9,489 nucleotides of DNA from an uncultured Synergistales bacterium (GTDB taxonomy: Bacteria > Synergistota > Synergistia > Synergistales > Aminobacteriaceae). The translations under genes were made by a program, and so were the position numbers. The first letter of the stretch is position 1. Every line of letters starts with the position of its first letter. This document shows positions 1 through 7,601 of this stretch, one piece after another. The DNA lies in the NCBI GenBank assembly GCA_905234205.1, contig CAJOGG010000060.1, forward strand, positions 1-9,489, written 5' to 3'. The notes under the pieces were generated by a model. That model saw only the letters and a program-made list of their open reading frames with translations, had not been told where the DNA came from and made no database searches.

Positions 1-79
1 AAGTCGCAGGCGTTAATTCCTTCTTGCGGTTCAGCAACGTATCATCAAGATCGAACGCAATTAGCTTTATATTTTCCAT
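1..79 (-). CDS. HAD-superfamily hydrolase, N-terminal fragment (runs off the window)
   Basis: The minus strand from 79 encodes MENIKLIAFDLDDTLLNRKK and continues to the window edge, giving 26 codons. The segment FDLDDTLLN is HAD motif I (DxDxT): the first Asp is the nucleophile that forms the phospho-aspartate intermediate and the second is the acid/base. Starting almost at the N-terminus with no signal peptide, it resembles the cytosolic Cof-type sugar-phosphate or nucleotide phosphatases; the substrate cannot be told from this fragment. The ATG lies inside the 3' end of pepF, a 13-nt overlap in another frame. A purine-rich GAGGGGGA about 8 nt upstream of the ATG, within the last pepF codons, is a good ribosome binding site. 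Overlap and site together suggest translational coupling to pepF. The family call is fairly secure; the subfamily is not. Confidence 0.72.
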   Translation of the reverse strand, partial: MENIKLIAFDLDDTLLNRKKELTPAT

Positions 80-1878
80 ACGTCGTCCCCCTCGTTGAGT
101 CTTTGCTCAAAGAATTTCATTGTGCGTTCAAAAGGTTCTGCGCTCGTCAAATCGACTCCGGCACGTCGCAAAATATTGAGGCTGTAATCACTTCCGCCGC
201 TCTGTAAGAATTTCAGGTAACGAGATACCGCGCCTTCCTCGTGATTCAGAATAGCTGACGCAAAAGCGTTAGCCGCCGTGAAGCCTGTAGAATATTTGTA
301 CACGTAGAAAGCTGAATAGAAGTGAGGAATTCTCGCCCACTCCACGCATAATTCCGGGTCAATCACCATTTCCGGGCCGTAGCATTTAGCGTTCAAGTCG
401 CGCCACAAATTATTCAAGTAATCCGGAGTCAAAACGTTTCCTGCTTCAACGTATTCGTGAGTCTGTCGTTCATAATCAGCAAACATTGCCTGCCTGAAGA
501 AAGTTGTGCGTACCATGTTGTAGTAATAATCAAGCAACCATTTTTTACGCTCCGTACTGTCAGAGTTCTTCAACAAGTATTCCAGCAATAAAGCCTCGTT
601 TGTTGTCGACGCAACTTCAGCTAATAAGATCGTGTAATCTGCATAGACCTGCGGCTGATTGTTTCGTGAGTAATAGCTATGCAAACTGTGCCCCATTTCA
701 TGAACGAGCGTAAACACGTCGTGCAAAGTCCCGTTGTAGTTTAGAAGCACATAAGGGTTAGTTCCGTAACTTCCCCACGAATAAGCGCCTTTGCGTTTGC
801 CTTTGTTCTCATAAATATCGATCCAGCGTTCAGAGACTCCGCGCTTGAAATTGTTAGTGTAATCTTCACCCAATGGAGCAAGAGCCTTTAATGCTAATTC
901 AACGGCGTCATCAAATTTGATCTCGTCTTCAGGTTCATGAGAGATAGGGGCGTTGAGATCGTAATAGTGAAATTCATCGAGGCCAAGAACTTTTTTGCGC
1001 AAGTTCACGAGTCTGTACATGAGTTTGCTTGAGTAATTCCTAGCTGTATCGACGACGTGAGAGTAAACGCTCTCCGGGACATTTTCGCCGAACAAAGCCA
1101 TATCGAGAGAGCTTGAATATTTTCGTGTGGTTGCGTAGAAAATATCTCCCTTGACCGAGCCAGAATATAGCGCGCCTATAGCGTCTTTGTATTTTGCGTA
1201 AGTGCCATAGATTCCCGTGAAGGCATTTTTGCGTACGTCTCTGTTTGAGCTTCGGCTGAATTTATACCAGCGTTCTTCAGTGAGTTCTGTAACGTTTCCG
1301 TCTTCGTCTTGAATGTCAGGGAATTTCATATCTGCGTCAGTCAACAGCGTGAAGGCATTTTCCGGGACAGCTTTCAATTCTCCGACCTTGGCCAATAAAA
1401 CTTCAAGCTCATGCGACAAAACGTGTTCTTTCTCGCGTAATAATTTCCTGAAGAAAAACTCATAGCGCGTCAATTCGTGTTCGTTCTTTATGCAGTCATT
1501 GATATACTCATGGGGCAACGCAAGAATTTCAGGCTCAAAGAATGCCACCGCCGACGAATAATTCACAAGCAAACTTTCAGCCAGCCCCGCCAACTCCATT
1601 GGCTTAGTCTCGCGTAAATCCTCGTGGCTCTTCATGTTCGCATAAGCATAGAGTTTATTGAGTTCAAGCGATAGTTCTTCGTCGTCTTTGATGAACGCTA
1701 AAAGAGTGCTTGACCCTTCACCAAGTTTGCCCGCGTAATTCTTGATAGCCTCGATTTTGTCCTTAACCTCGTCAAATTTCTTCTGCCATTCCTCAAATGT
1801 TGGGTAAATAGCTTCAAGGTTCCATTTGAATTCTTCTGGTATGGTATTTCGTTCTGGTACTTCATTAGATTTTGTCAT
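67..1878 (-). CDS. pepF: Oligoendopeptidase F (M3 family zinc metallopeptidase)
   Basis: A 603-residue cytosolic zinc peptidase of the M3B family, which cleaves short oligopeptides (roughly 7-17 residues in characterised members) during peptide recycling. HEMGHSLHSYYS at about 393-404 supplies the HExxH zinc motif (H393, E394, H397). The third ligand is most likely E421 in AEVAST, the usual 24 residues after the second histidine. The N-terminal 110 residues or so match the helical PepF N-domain position, with WNLEAIYPTFEEW near residues 19-31 typical of the family start. Length is normal for PepF and no signal peptide is visible. The ATG start is supported by GGAGG at 1889-1893, 10 nt upstream. 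The stop codon of a short upstream frame overlaps the ATG as TAATG. The 3' end overlaps the HAD hydrolase gene by 13 nt, so the two are probably co-translated. Confidence 0.95.
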   Translation of the reverse strand: MTKSNEVPERNTIPEEFKWNLEAIYPTFEEWQKKFDEVKDKIEAIKNYAGKLGEGSSTLLAFIKDDEELSLELNKLYAYANMKSHEDLRETKPMELAGLAESLLVNYSSAVAFFEPEILALPHEYINDCIKNEHELTRYEFFFRKLLREKEHVLSHELEVLLAKVGELKAVPENAFTLLTDADMKFPDIQDEDGNVTELTEERWYKFSRSSNRDVRKNAFTGIYGTYAKYKDAIGALYSGSVKGDIFYATTRKYSSSLDMALFGENVPESVYSHVVDTARNYSSKLMYRLVNLRKKVLGLDEFHYYDLNAPISHEPEDEIKFDDAVELALKALAPLGEDYTNNFKRGVSERWIDIYENKGKRKGAYSWGSYGTNPYVLLNYNGTLHDVFTLVHEMGHSLHSYYSRNNQPQVYADYTILLAEVASTTNEALLLEYLLKNSDSTERKKWLLDYYYNMVRTTFFRQAMFADYERQTHEYVEAGNVLTPDYLNNLWRDLNAKCYGPEMVIDPELCVEWARIPHFYSAFYVYKYSTGFTAANAFASAILNHEEGAVSRYLKFLQSGGSDYSLNILRRAGVDLTSAEPFERTMKFFEQRLNEGDDVWKI

Positions 1879-2041
1879 TAATACTTTTCCTCCGTTAAAG
1901 AATGATTCTTAATCCAGTTTACTAATTCATTGTATGTCACTTTTGAAGCAGCAAGCTCCATAAAATATGATAAATATCAGGGTAGACATCACGACCTTCA
2001 AACGATTGAAACGGGGCATTAATCGCTGATTCGTCGTAAGT
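1878..2041 (-). pseudogene. Decayed coding remnant between the small frame and pepF
   Basis: Directly after the TAG that ends the small frame, the same reading frame stays open for 34 codons (TYDESAINAPFQSFEGRDVY, then PDIYHILWSLLLQK) but has no start codon of its own near the beginning. A second frame begins at ATG 1961 and reads MELAASKVTYNELVNWIKNH then SLTEEKY, with its TAA at 1880-1878 overlapping the pepF ATG. Adding one T to the TTTT run just upstream of 1961 would join the two into GRDVYPDIYHI-F-MELAASKV. With that base added, 1878-2191 has a length divisible by three and holds 105 codons including the TAG and the final stop. This suggests one gene broken by a nonsense codon and a frameshift, or the tail of a lost partner gene. 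I recognise no family. Chance open frames remain possible. Confidence 0.35.
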
Positions 2042-2191
2042 CTACGTATTAGCGAGAGCCCTGTATGCTTCTTCGTGTTTGATGATTAGGTCACGCGAAA
2101 TTCTCATAACTTCTTCGTCACTCGCATACTCATATTCTTCATGTCCTATTTCTTGAATATCAAAATAGTTTCTTTCGCTTACTGTGTTCAT
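2042..2191 (-). CDS. Small acidic protein, possibly antitoxin-like (49 aa), or 5' part of a broken gene
   Basis: ATG at 2191 opens a 49-codon frame ending in TAG. It begins MNTVSERNYFDIQEIGHEEY, contains SDEEVMRISRDLIIKHEEAY, and ends RALANT. The middle is rich in Asp and Glu and looks helical. An ATG two codons upstream (2197) is also in frame, but GGAAG at 2203-2199 sits 7 nt from the 2191 ATG and only about 3 nt from the other, so 2191 is preferred. This ribosome binding site abuts and partly overlaps the hisS stop codon, implying translation coupled to hisS. From memory, short proteins with an acidic DEEVxxIS start and a terminal AYxxLA segment resemble small antitoxins of type II toxin-antitoxin pairs. 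No intact toxin gene follows. The stretch after the TAG stays open in the same frame, so this may instead be the front of a disrupted gene. Confidence 0.5.
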   Translation of the reverse strand: MNTVSERNYFDIQEIGHEEYEYASDEEVMRISRDLIIKHEEAYRALANT

Positions 2192-2203
2192 TGTCATTCT
2201 TCC

Positions 2204-3463
2204 TTATTGTATTTTCCCCTGAATATATTTCACGACTTCCGAGCGTTCTACGTTTACTTGAGAGCCATCGCCTAAATTTTTCACAGCGACTACGTTATTA
2301 GCTATCTCATCGGGGCCAATGATACACGCAAATTTGCAAGCACTCGCATTCTTCATTTGAGACTTGAAACTTTTTCCAGCAGTATCGAAGCCAGCAGTTA
2401 TGTTATTCATTCGTAATTCGTGAGTCAAAATCTGTGCCACCCCCCGCGAATTATCGTCAAGTGCAGCAACGTATACGCTAATCTCTGGAACTTTTCCGAA
2501 CGTACAGCCCTGTTCTTCCATGACCAACATAACTCTATCGACTCCGCAAGCAAATCCGACTCCGGGAATTTTTCCACCGCCTATAGCGCTCGCTAAATTA
2601 TCATAACGTCCTCCACCGGCCACAGCGTTTTGAGCTCCCAAGTCACCCGATAAAATTTCGTAAGCTGTCTTCGTGTAATAGTCAAGCCCTCGTACTAATC
2701 TCTTGTTAAGCGTGTAAGTGAAGCCCAATCTCTCAAGACCCGCCCTGACTTCAGCAAAATGTTCTCTGCATTCGTCGCAAAGTGAATCGTAAATATCCGG
2801 TGCTCCGTCAGCAACATGTCCGCATGATTCTTTCTTGCAGTCAAGGATTCGTAAAGGGTTCCTGCCCATTCGAGCTAAACACGTCTCGCATAATTCGTCC
2901 TTATGTGCCTCAAAATATTTCAGCAGCTTTTCACGATAAACAGGCCTGCATTTTTCACAGCCAACAGAATTTATTACTACCTCCAAATTTTTCAGGCCAA
3001 GTCTTCTGAATAACTCAATTGATAAAGAAATAACTTCAACATCAGCATACGGCCCGGCAATCCCTAAGCATTCCGCATCAATCTGGTAAAACTGTCTATA
3101 GCGTCCCTTCTGCGGTCGTTCGTATCTGAACATGGGCCCCCAATTCCAAAGCTTTGCGCTTGCGCCTTGAACGCATAATTTATTCTCGATTGCTGCACGC
3201 ATAACCCCAGCTGTAGCTTCCGGCCTCAAAGTTATGCTACGTCCTCCCATGTCTGTAAACGTGTACATTTCTTTCTCTACTATGTCAGTAGTCTCTCCGA
3301 CCCCGCGCGAAAATAATTCAGTGTGCTCAAAAATTGGCAAGTGTATCTCGCTGAAGCCGAAGTCTTTCATAGTTTGTGAAGCGGTGTTGATTATGTATTC
3401 CCATTTCCAAGACTCGCCGGGTAAAATATCTCGTGTGCCTCGTGGAGCTGTTATTGATGTCAT
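2204..3463 (-). CDS. hisS: Histidine--tRNA ligase (HisRS)
   Basis: A 419-residue class IIa aminoacyl-tRNA synthetase that charges tRNA-His with histidine using ATP in the cytosol. Motif 2 is at about 111-129 (FRYERPQKGRYRQFYQIDAE region), the histidine-binding signature LVRGLDYYT at 256-264, AGGGRYD at 282-288, and motif 3 GVGFACGVDRVML at 301-313. The C-terminal 90 residues form the anticodon-binding domain. The insertion between motif 2 and the histidine-binding signature has eight cysteines in four pairs (C169/C172, C192/C195, C209/C214, C229/C232), which could bind zinc. I recall similar cysteine-rich insertions in some clostridial and other anaerobe HisRS, so this is a subgroup trait and not damage. 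The start is supported by GGGAGTGA at 3480-3473. hisS is divergent from the pilB-like gene and leads straight into the small frame downstream without a visible terminator. Confidence 0.97.
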   Translation of the reverse strand: MTSITAPRGTRDILPGESWKWEYIINTASQTMKDFGFSEIHLPIFEHTELFSRGVGETTDIVEKEMYTFTDMGGRSITLRPEATAGVMRAAIENKLCVQGASAKLWNWGPMFRYERPQKGRYRQFYQIDAECLGIAGPYADVEVISLSIELFRRLGLKNLEVVINSVGCEKCRPVYREKLLKYFEAHKDELCETCLARMGRNPLRILDCKKESCGHVADGAPDIYDSLCDECREHFAEVRAGLERLGFTYTLNKRLVRGLDYYTKTAYEILSGDLGAQNAVAGGGRYDNLASAIGGGKIPGVGFACGVDRVMLVMEEQGCTFGKVPEISVYVAALDDNSRGVAQILTHELRMNNITAGFDTAGKSFKSQMKNASACKFACIIGPDEIANNVVAVKNLGDGSQVNVERSEVVKYIQGKIQ

Positions 3464-3544
3464 TTATTAAGTTCACTCCCTGTTAGAATATAATACGTAT
3501 GACAGAATTATAATGCAGAAAAATTTTTAAGCAGGGTGATTTAT
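3464..3544. promoter_or_regulatory. Divergent promoter region for hisS and the pilB-like gene
   Basis: The gap is short and AT-rich. ATTATAAT at 3507-3514 is a perfect palindrome and contains TATAAT on both strands, so it could act as a -10 element in either direction. A second plus-strand TATAAT lies at 3489-3494, and minus-strand TATTAT lies at 3495-3490. No convincing TTGACA-like -35 box is found at 16-18 bp from any of them. Orientation of the flanking genes requires a promoter for each within or near this gap; which hexamer is used is inference. Confidence 0.45.
3533..3540 (+). promoter_or_regulatory. Ribosome binding site that favours a TTG start for the pilB-like gene
   Basis: AGGGTGAT is close to the 3' part of the extended Shine-Dalgarno consensus AGGAGGTGAT. 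It overlaps the first possible start, GTG at 3536, so it cannot serve that codon. It ends 4 nt before an in-frame TTG at 3545, with core spacing of about 6 nt. This makes 3545 the better start. Confidence 0.55.
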
Positions 3545-5227
3545 TTGCCGGATATAATTTTCACACAACGCAAACGATTTGGAGAGATACTTCGCGAATA
3601 TGACCTCGTAAGTCAAGAACAACTTGATAACGCTCTCAAGATTCAGAAGACCTCAACAAAGAGGTTAGGTGAGATTCTCGTATCGATCAACGCAATGACT
3701 CTCACCCAAGTAGCAGAAACTTTAGCAGTACAGTTAGAATTACAGTTTATACAGTTGGATAGATACCAGGCCAACGCCGACGCTATTAAGCTTATTCCCA
3801 AGAACACGGCCGAACGATTAAAGCTCATACCGTTGCAACTTGACGAGGACGGGACATTGCTAATAACTATGGCTGACCCGTTGGATCTTTATGCGCAAGA
3901 TGAGATAAAACTTTTAACAGGTCATAACATTCGTATAGCCACGTCAGGAAAAGATGACATAACGAGAAATTTACAAAGGATTTACGATTTATCTACGACG
4001 CTTGGAGACGTAATGAGCGGAATAGAATCTCTTGGGGACGCTTACACGACTCTTTCAGCTACAACGGTTGTTGCCGGACCAGACGACGCGCCACTAATCG
4101 AACTTGTGAACGATATGATTCAATCGGCTGTACGTGACGAAGCTTCAGATATTCACGTTGAGGCTTACGAACAAATGAGCAGAATCAGATTCAGAGTCGA
4201 CGGAGCTTTATTCGTACACTTTGAGTATCCTGTCAGCCTTCACCCTTCAGTCGTATCTCGTATAAAGATCATGAGCGGCATGGATATTTCCGAAAAACGT
4301 AAACCGCAAGACGGACGTATATTGACCGTGATTGACGATAGACATATAGATTTGCGTGTAAGTTCTTTGCCTACGATGAGCGGCGAGAAAATCGTTATGA
4401 GAATCCTTGACAGGGATAACACTGGCGTCGAACTCGAGCAGCTTGGCTTTGATGAAGACGACATGAAATACATAAACGAGTTTTGCGAAATGCCTTGGGG
4501 GATTATGTTAGCTACAGGTCCAACAGGTTCAGGAAAATCCACAACCCTTTACTCAATGTTAAAGCGCATAAGCCACCCCGACATTAATATCGTAACAGTA
4601 GAAGACCCCGTAGAATTTTATATCCCGGGAATTAATCAAGTGAACGTGAACGAAAAAGCGGGCTTGACGTTTGACTCGGCGTTGCGTTCGATATTGAGAC
4701 AGGACCCGGACAAAATCATGATAGGAGAGATCAGAGACACTGACACCGCACAGATCGCTATACGTTCGGCTTTGACAGGACACTTTGTGTTATCGACCTT
4801 GCACACAAACGACGCTCCTAGCGCGGCGACTCGTATTATAGATATGGGGATTCAACCGTTCTTGTTATCAGCTTCATTATCGGGAGTAGTTGCTCAAAGA
4901 CTCGTGAGGAGTTTATGCCCTTATTGCAAAGAAGAGTACTTGATTGATGAGCAGACTTGCGAGAAATTTCACATACCCACGGGAGCGACAGCGTTCAGGC
5001 CTATAGGCTGCCAGAATTGCAGAAACGGTTATAAGGGTAGACGAGGAATTTACGAGATCATGATGATTAACGACGACTTGCGCGAAATGATTCTAAAGGG
5101 AGCTGATAATTTGGAATTGCGTGAAGCGGCTATCAAGAACGGAATGAAAACTTTACGACAAGCAGGAATTAACGCGGCACTGACTGGAGCAACGTCCCTG
5201 GAGGAAGTATTAAGCTCAACACTATAA
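3545..5227 (+). CDS. pilB: Type IV pilus assembly / type II secretion ATPase (PilB/GspE family)
   Basis: A cytosolic hexameric ATPase that powers polymerisation of pilins or pseudopilins at the inner membrane. Numbered from the TTG (560 residues; GTG at 3536 would add three), an N-terminal GspE_N/MshE-type domain fills roughly 5-150, including KRFGEILREYDLVSQEQL. The core ATPase follows: Walker A GPTGSGKST at about 325-333, the Asp-box region TVEDPVEFYIPGINQV, Walker B IMIGEIRD, and the His box LSTLHTND. A tetracysteine zinc site, CPYC and later CQNC, is typical of PilB and GspE and absent from the retraction ATPase PilT. Length is normal. The gene stands alone here: no pilC, pilT or pilin gene is next to it, so PilB versus GspE cannot be settled by context. 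It is convergent with ftsH and shares its terminator. Confidence 0.92.
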   Translation: MPDIIFTQRKRFGEILREYDLVSQEQLDNALKIQKTSTKRLGEILVSINAMTLTQVAETLAVQLELQFIQLDRYQANADAIKLIPKNTAERLKLIPLQLDEDGTLLITMADPLDLYAQDEIKLLTGHNIRIATSGKDDITRNLQRIYDLSTTLGDVMSGIESLGDAYTTLSATTVVAGPDDAPLIELVNDMIQSAVRDEASDIHVEAYEQMSRIRFRVDGALFVHFEYPVSLHPSVVSRIKIMSGMDISEKRKPQDGRILTVIDDRHIDLRVSSLPTMSGEKIVMRILDRDNTGVELEQLGFDEDDMKYINEFCEMPWGIMLATGPTGSGKSTTLYSMLKRISHPDINIVTVEDPVEFYIPGINQVNVNEKAGLTFDSALRSILRQDPDKIMIGEIRDTDTAQIAIRSALTGHFVLSTLHTNDAPSAATRIIDMGIQPFLLSASLSGVVAQRLVRSLCPYCKEEYLIDEQTCEKFHIPTGATAFRPIGCQNCRNGYKGRRGIYEIMMINDDLREMILKGADNLELREAAIKNGMKTLRQAGINAALTGATSLEEVLSSTL

Positions 5228-5232
5228 AATTA

Positions 5233-5257
5233 AAACCTCCCCATTAAGAGGAGGCTT
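5233..5257. terminator. Bidirectional intrinsic terminator between the pilB-like gene and ftsH
   Basis: CCTCC at 5236-5240 pairs with GGAGG at 5250-5254 around a 9-nt loop, with A/T pairs extending the stem beyond one mismatch. On the minus strand the stem is followed by TTTTAATTTTA, a good tract for ending ftsH. On the plus strand it is followed by a pyrimidine-rich CTTCTTCTTTCTCTTT, a weaker tail for the pilB-like gene. The last ftsH codons form one arm and the ftsH stop codon lies in the loop. Confidence 0.65.
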
Positions 5258-7127
5258 CTTCTTTCTCTTTGTCCACAAATGCTTGGATCTCTTCGTGATT
5301 GATTACTTCTTTCTCTTGCAACGTCTTGGCTACTTCATGTAAAACTTTCTCGTGAGTCCTGAGAATGTTCAACGCGTTCTCTTGAGCCTCAATAACAAAG
5401 CGTTTAATCTCCTCGTCAATCGTTCTTGCTGTGTTGTCGCCAGTGTCCTCTCGTGCTTGAGTTGCTCCGGCCAAGTATGTCATTGATGGGGCAGCGTAAC
5501 GAACCGGGCCAAGTGCCTCTGACATTCCAAACTCTGTAACCATTCGCCTAGCTATTTCCGTGACTCGTTCGAGATCGTTTGAAGCTCCTGTTGAACCCTC
5601 ATTGAAGATCAATAACTCCGCAGCTCTTCCGCCTAACATAACGGCCATACGATTCTTCAATTCACTCTCTGAAATTAAGTATTGGTCTTCCGTTGGCATT
5701 TGTAAAGTGTAACCGAGTGCGCCTTTGGTCGTTGGGATAATGCTGACTTTGTGAACAGGATCAGAGCCCGGCAAGTAACAAGCTACGAGTGCGTGGCCTG
5801 ATTCGTGATAAGCGACCTTCTTGCGAATTTCGGGAGTTAATGGAGTCTTTCTCTGCAAACCTGCGACGACTCTTTCAATGGCTAAATCGAAATCATTCAT
5901 GGTAACGTGTTCGGCTTTACGTCTTGCGGCTAACAATGAAGCTTCGTTGGCGATATTTGCTAGGTCAGCTCCAGAGAATCCCGGCGTAACTTTTGCAATA
6001 GCTCGTAAATCAATCTCGGGTGCTAATGGTAATTTCTTCGTGTGAATCTTGAGAATCTCTTCGCGTCCTTCCTCTGTGGGTAACACAACCTGAATTTGCC
6101 TGTCGAATCTTCCCGGCCTCGTCAAAGCTTGGTCAAGAATTTCCGGTCTGTTAGTTGCGCCCATGATTACGACTCCGTTATTAGCTTCAAAGCCGTCCAT
6201 TTCCGTTAGTAATTGATTTAAAGTGTTCTCTTGCTCGGAATTGCTGTTGAAGTTGCGCATACGTGATTGTCCGATTGCGTCGATCTCGTCAACAAAGATT
6301 ATACACGGGGCTTTCTTCTTAGCTTGGCCGAATAAATCTCTGACTCTCGCAGCTCCGACTCCTACGAACATTTCAACAAAGCTTGAACCAGTTATGAAGA
6401 AGAACGGAACACCAGCTTCTCCTGCCGTAGCTTTTGCAAGTAGAGTCTTTCCAGTGCCAGGAGGTCCAACAAGCAACACACCACGCGGCAATTTTGCTCC
6501 GAATTTGTCAAAGCGTTTAGGCTCCTTCAAAAAATCTATAATCTCTCGTAATTCAACTTCAGCTTCACCGGCTCCTCCAATATCGCTGAAGTGTACGGCT
6601 GTCATTTCGCCCTGTAATTCCCTAGCTTTGCTTTTACCGAATGAAAATATGCCGCCTGCTCCTACGCTTCCGCCCATGTTTCTGAAAATAAGGTACCAAA
6701 TTATTATCAAAGGCAACATAGGCAACAAGATACCCATTAAGAGATCAACCGCACCATTTCTAGCGACACCGCCAAATTTTATGCCAGCGTTTGAAAGTTT
6801 TTCAATCAATAACGGGTCAACTAGTTTCACGACGCTTTTAATGCTGTTAGCAGACTGTTTCGTCTTCCTGTTTGAGAGAATAACACCGCCAATTATCGGA
6901 CGTTTATCAGGGCTTACTGTTGCGCCTTCTTTGAGGGAATAAATTATGCGTGATTCGGTTATGTCTACGCTCTCAATATTTTTTGCGTCAAGGTCAGCGA
7001 GAAATTCACTGTAAGGGACTTCGCTTTTACTCTCAGCATAGGGCTTGTAAATATATTCAGCGAACAACCACGCCACTATTATCGCGATAAAAAAATACCA
7101 TACTGAAAACTTTTGTCCTTTGTCCAT
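5244..7127 (-). CDS. ftsH: ATP-dependent zinc metalloprotease FtsH
   Basis: A 627-residue membrane-anchored AAA+ protease that unfolds and degrades misassembled membrane proteins and some cytosolic regulators as a hexamer. Two membrane segments are visible, at about 11-27 ([17 protein letters not shown]) and 127-149, flanking the extracytoplasmic FtsH_ext domain. The AAA module has Walker A GPPGTGKT at 221-228, pore loop MFVG at 253-256, Walker B IIFVDEID at 276-283, and the second region of homology [20 protein letters not shown]. The M41 peptidase has HESGH at 441-445, with D518 in TGASNDL the probable third zinc ligand. The C-terminus is short and acidic, as usual. No strong ribosome binding site precedes the ATG: the nearest, AAAGGAA at 7153-7147, is about 19 nt away. 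A TATAAT at 7177-7172 overlapping the preceding stop codon could give ftsH its own promoter, though no -35 is clear. Confidence 0.97.
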   Translation of the reverse strand: MDKGQKFSVWYFFIAIIVAWLFAEYIYKPYAESKSEVPYSEFLADLDAKNIESVDITESRIIYSLKEGATVSPDKRPIIGGVILSNRKTKQSANSIKSVVKLVDPLLIEKLSNAGIKFGGVARNGAVDLLMGILLPMLPLIIIWYLIFRNMGGSVGAGGIFSFGKSKARELQGEMTAVHFSDIGGAGEAEVELREIIDFLKEPKRFDKFGAKLPRGVLLVGPPGTGKTLLAKATAGEAGVPFFFITGSSFVEMFVGVGAARVRDLFGQAKKKAPCIIFVDEIDAIGQSRMRNFNSNSEQENTLNQLLTEMDGFEANNGVVIMGATNRPEILDQALTRPGRFDRQIQVVLPTEEGREEILKIHTKKLPLAPEIDLRAIAKVTPGFSGADLANIANEASLLAARRKAEHVTMNDFDLAIERVVAGLQRKTPLTPEIRKKVAYHESGHALVACYLPGSDPVHKVSIIPTTKGALGYTLQMPTEDQYLISESELKNRMAVMLGGRAAELLIFNEGSTGASNDLERVTEIARRMVTEFGMSEALGPVRYAAPSMTYLAGATQAREDTGDNTARTIDEEIKRFVIEAQENALNILRTHEKVLHEVAKTLQEKEVINHEEIQAFVDKEKEEASS

Positions 7128-7172
7128 CTTGAAATTTTTGTTGGGATTCCTTTCTTGAAAGTTTTGTGTTAA

Positions 7173-7601
7173 TTATAGTCTTGAGCTTCTTAGAATTGCT
7201 CTTCCACTTTCGTTGCGTCTGGTTCTGTTCTTGAGGCGATCAAATTCCTCATTTATCTCCAACCTTTCTGATTTATCCACTGGCATAACGTCGAGAAAGC
7301 TATTCAACTTTGCTTCCATGTCCTGAATTTCTTTAGTGCTTGGCGGGAGTGTTCGGCCGATGTTTTTGAGACTCATAACTGCTATATCAGAGATTAACAT
7401 AGCCATGTCGTGAAGGTCTTTGTTGTCCTGTTCGGAGCTAGCAGAGTCGCTATCGTTTTCGTAGTCAGATCTGATTCGTGTAGCAAAACATAGAAACCCT
7501 ACAGCCATTGCCAACCACGCCGCCCCCGCAGCAATATTATCAATATAGAACATATAGCCCGCAAAAATCACAGAACAACGCCCAACGTACAAGCCTGTCA
7601 A
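7173..7601 (-). CDS. Small membrane protein of unknown function (142 aa)
   Basis: I do not recognise this family. The N-terminal 42 residues are hydrophobic and probably form two short membrane segments, a weaker one near 5-20 and a clearer one near 23-41 (IAAGAAWLAMAVGFLCFAT), ending in Arg residues that suggest a cytoplasmic tail. A Ser/Asp/Glu-rich linker (45-62) follows, then a helical, charged region with possible coiled-coil character (63-125) and a basic end (KNRTRRN and RAILRSSRL). The TTG start at 7601 overlaps the gmk stop as TTGA, a 4-nt overlap pointing to translational coupling; its ribosome binding site is weak, and a later start such as the ATG at residue 17 would remove most of the first segment. 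In many bacteria rpoZ follows gmk at this place, but nothing here resembles the omega subunit. Open frame and tight packing support a real gene. Confidence 0.7.
   Translation of the reverse strand: MTGLYVGRCSVIFAGYMFYIDNIAAGAAWLAMAVGFLCFATRIRSDYENDSDSASSEQDNKDLHDMAMLISDIAVMSLKNIGRTLPPSTKEIQDMEAKLNSFLDVMPVDKSERLEINEEFDRLKNRTRRNESGRAILRSSRL

Noticed and set aside
1952..2020. Third-frame stretch LKVVMSTLIFIIFYG that faintly resembles the first strand of a PIN-domain toxin
   Set aside because: The catalytic DTN segment reads STL, the frame ends after about 30 codons, and hydrophobic AT-rich frames often give such matches by chance.
3536..3544. GTG start for the pilB-like gene
   Set aside because: The best ribosome binding site overlaps this codon, so the in-frame TTG at 3545 is preferred. 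The difference is only three residues.
6223..6942. Long plus-strand open frame of 239 codons opposite ftsH
   Set aside because: It lies wholly antisense to the conserved AAA and membrane regions of ftsH, has no ribosome binding site or recognisable motif, and its residue mix is that of an antisense shadow.
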